Origin: JBFMFH01 sp040752275 | GTDB lineage: Bacteria; Acidobacteriota; Vicinamibacteria; Vicinamibacterales; JAKQTR01 | Assembly (NCBI GenBank): GCA_040752275.1 | Contig: JBFMFH010000015.1 | Coordinates: 1-23,831 of the forward strand | Direction: 5' to 3' | Length of the DNA: 23,831 nt | In this document: one piece after another, positions 22,228-23,831 of the stretch | Layout of the letters: every line of letters begins with the position of its first letter | Numbering within the stretch: position 1 is the first letter of the stretch | Position numbers and translations under genes: made by a program | Notes under the pieces: generated by a model | What the model saw: the letters and a program-made list of their open reading frames with translations, nothing else | What the model was told of the DNA's origin: nothing | Database searches by the model: none

Positions 22228-22430
22228 AGCAACTGAACTCCCAGCCACAGTGGCCGTGGGCCTCGGGGTCGGGAGGGCAGTACAGGCACGTGGTCCGGAT
22301 GCACGCGGCCCTCTGACGCGTGCACCCTCGCGACCATCTCGAAGCCTTCCCGCTGGAAGTCGGCCAGCACCACGGCGCCTCCCGGCCTGACGGTGCGTGC
22401 CAGCTCCGCGAGGACAGGGCGCCGGGATCC
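22226..22430 (-). pseudogene. C-terminal remnant of a class I SAM-dependent methyltransferase
   Basis: The minus strand reads RPVLAELARTVRPGGAVVLA, then DFQREGFEMVARVHASEGRVHP. This is the post-motif I/motif III region typical of SAM methyltransferases (LRPGG-type turn plus strand). A shift in frame follows, after which another frame gives CLYCPPDPEAHGHCGWEFSC and a TAG at 22226. I infer one or more indels in a decayed gene, with no N-terminal SAM-binding motif left. Confidence 0.5.
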
Positions 22431-22478
22431 CGAGCGCGTCGAGGTAGCGGCCGTCCGCCACACGGACGGTGGCCGGAG

Positions 22479-22767
22479 ACCAGTCGCCGCCATGCTGTAG
22501 ATGTCGAAGTTGCCTCCGCGATCACTGAGGAAGGCGATCCGCGTCCCGTCGGGCGAGGCGGCCGGGCAATGGTCCCGGGCCGGATGCCTCGTCAGGTTCT
22601 GCGGCTCCCTCGCCCGGGCGCAGGAGGTAGATGTCGTCGTTGCCTCCCCTTCCGGAGTAGAAGACGACGGCGAAGCCGCTGTCCGCAGCCGGTTGCCCGG
22701 TTCCTTCCACGGCAGCGACCCCGAACGCCAGCGCCAGCAGCGAAACGACGACGGACAACATCCTCAT
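22479..22767 (-). pseudogene. Frameshifted N-terminal piece of an exported PD40 (TolB-like propeller) protein
   Basis: From ATG 22765-22767 (AAGGAG upstream) the frame gives a signal peptide, MRMLSVVVSLLALAFGVAAV, then FAVVFYSGRGGNDDIYLLRP. Around 22605-22612 the reading must shift by one base to continue with NLTRHPARDH, then SPDGTRIAFLSDRGGNFDIY, a classic PD40 blade. The unshifted frame stops at 22522. Directly after this blade the sequence changes to methyltransferase-like, so the gene is both frameshifted and truncated. Confidence 0.65.
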
Positions 22768-22789
22768 GGCCCATGCTCCTTCCACGCGC

Positions 22790-23494
22790 GTGACTGTCTG
22801 GAATCGACGCTGGGAGTCGCGCGAGGTTGCGGGAAGACGATTCGGATTTCGATCGGATACGGCGGACCGCTGCAGCGGCTATTCGCTTCGAAGGGCGTGC
22901 ATGGGTTCGAAGCCGGGTCCGCGGCCTGCCCGGGCGGCGGCAGAGGCGCGCGGCGCGCCGCGCCGGCGGACCGTTCCTACCGGCCTCGGCGGTCTGAGGC
23001 ATGGCCAGGTCAGTCGTGCCCCTCCCTGCAGTTCGTGTCACTGCGTCGCTCGGCACCGCCTGCACAGCGAATCAGCGGCGCTCGGACGCCGCGCCGGACG
23101 CGCTCTTCGTCCGTATCGTCCGGAGGGCAAGGGACTTCCCATCTCGGTTCCGCCGCGGCACGTGCTTCGAGCGCCGCCTCTGGCAACCGTAGTTGGCGGT
23201 TGACGTCCGGACGACGGGGTTCTCCCTGATTGGCGCCAGCGCCATTGCAGGGCCCTGCCCCGAGTAGACCGCCAGCGCCATTTCGGGATGGCCGGCGCGC
23301 TCGACGCCTCGAAGACACTGTGCAGCTGAGACTTGACGGCGTCGACTTCCGGGAGTACGGTCCGAGACACGTCGACACGTCCGGATGGTCCACGGCCGTG
23401 GCAACTCACGTTTCCCCCGCCTTGGTTTCATCCATATGTAAGACGTTGAACGCGGGGACGACAGAGATCCGGCGTCAAGGACGTTGAAGACGCG
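22790..23494. other. Stretch without a recognisable gene
   Basis: Both strands were read. Open frames are Arg/Pro/Ala-rich shadows, with no family signature. The second copy of the 18-bp repeat lies at 22983-23000. Near 23444 and 23481 ACGTTGAA occurs twice, just before the gene at 23495; the meaning is unclear. Confidence 0.4.
22983..23000. repeat. Second copy of the 18-bp repeat GCCTCGGCGGTCTGAGGC
   Basis: Exact direct repeat of 22199-22216. The two copies bracket the PD40 and methyltransferase remnants. Confidence 0.75.
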
Positions 23495-23831
23495 ATGTCG
23501 ATACTCCCGAAACTCGGTACCGCGTGGCTCGCGCTCGCCGCCGTGGCTGCGTTGACGTCGAGCGCGGACGCACAGTCAGCTGGTTCAACGAGCATCGAAG
23601 GCGCTGCCGGCGTCGGCTTCCGGGGACCCGGAGAAACGGCGGCATGTTGCGGTCCGTTCCGAAGCACCCTGGAACGTGCGCAGTCGTACTGGGTCGGCGT
23701 CGGTGTACGTCCAAGGGACCTTTGGCGACGCGCCCTACCGGGGCTACCGAGCGGACAATCGGATTACGACGTTCACGCTGGCTGCCCTTCTTCGAGGGCG
23801 CGCGGCGAAGTTCGGGCAAGGCTCGCTCGAT
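23495..23831 (+). pseudogene. Start of an exported protein, probably frameshifted; runs off the window
   Basis: ATG 23495 opens a frame with a clear signal peptide (LGTAWLALAAVAALTSSADA) and remains open to the window end. After about 23600, however, the more protein-like reading is in another frame: RHVAVRSEAPWNVRSRTGSA, then SVYVQGTFGDAPYRGYRADN, RITTFTLAALLRGRAAKFG. That frame is blocked upstream by a TGA. So either the signal peptide frame is right and the second is chance, or an indel near 23590-23640 separates them. No family was recognised. The ribosome site is weak. Confidence 0.45.

Noticed and set aside
1..23831. tRNA, rRNA, integrase or transposase genes
   Set aside because: None could be recognised on either strand, despite the many gene remnants that suggest past insertions.

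Overview
The window is high-GC bacterial DNA. It encodes a large carboxypeptidase-regulatory/TonB-dependent outer-membrane receptor, a secreted tricorn-like S41 peptidase with a PD40 propeller and a secreted M24 peptidase. It also has many short decayed gene remnants and CCCGAAT-type intergenic repeats. Together these suggest an acidobacterium, perhaps of the Vicinamibacteria type. That placement is inference from gene style only; there is no rRNA or marker gene to test it.

Layout. 1-2030 (minus strand): the 5' end of an SDR oxidoreductase and a complete MocR-type regulator. 2031-3202: no intact gene, but the C-terminal half of a decayed XRE regulator and short repeats. 3203-10187 (plus): the receptor and the S41 peptidase, separated by a remnant of a HEAT-repeat-like protein on the opposite strand. 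10215-12370 (minus): a VapBC-type toxin-antitoxin pair and an M24 Xaa-Pro peptidase. 12371-13282: a possible RDD-domain fragment and a 144-bp near-copy of the 3' end of the S41 gene. 13283-22073 (plus): the main system. 22074-23831: inverted repeats, broken PD40 and methyltransferase pieces, and the start of a secreted protein that looks frameshifted.

The main system is one gene cluster. A PAS/AAA+/Fis sigma54 activator (13283-14659) is followed by a palindrome and repeated GCAAC motifs, a well-formed -24/-12 sigma54 promoter (14800-14815), and then eight plus-strand genes. Most junctions are 4-nt ATGA/GTGA overlaps. The order is: NifX-like protein; DsrK/HmcF/TmcB-like CCG iron-sulfur protein; NarI/HmcE-like cytochrome b; HmcB-like ferredoxin with four [4Fe-4S] motifs and a tail anchor; an NrfD/HmcC-like ten-helix protein fused to a six-heme cytochrome c domain; a PAS histidine kinase; and two single-domain response regulators. 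By analogy with Hmc, Tmc and Dsr complexes it should exchange electrons between a periplasmic cytochrome pool, quinone and a cytoplasmic thiol/disulfide-type (CCG) site. The fusion, the missing export signal on the ferredoxin and the cysteine clusters in both PAS sensors make it the most interesting part of the window.

The flanks are eroded. At least five gene fragments can be read between intact genes, so the regions around the intact cluster look like sites of repeated insertion and deletion.
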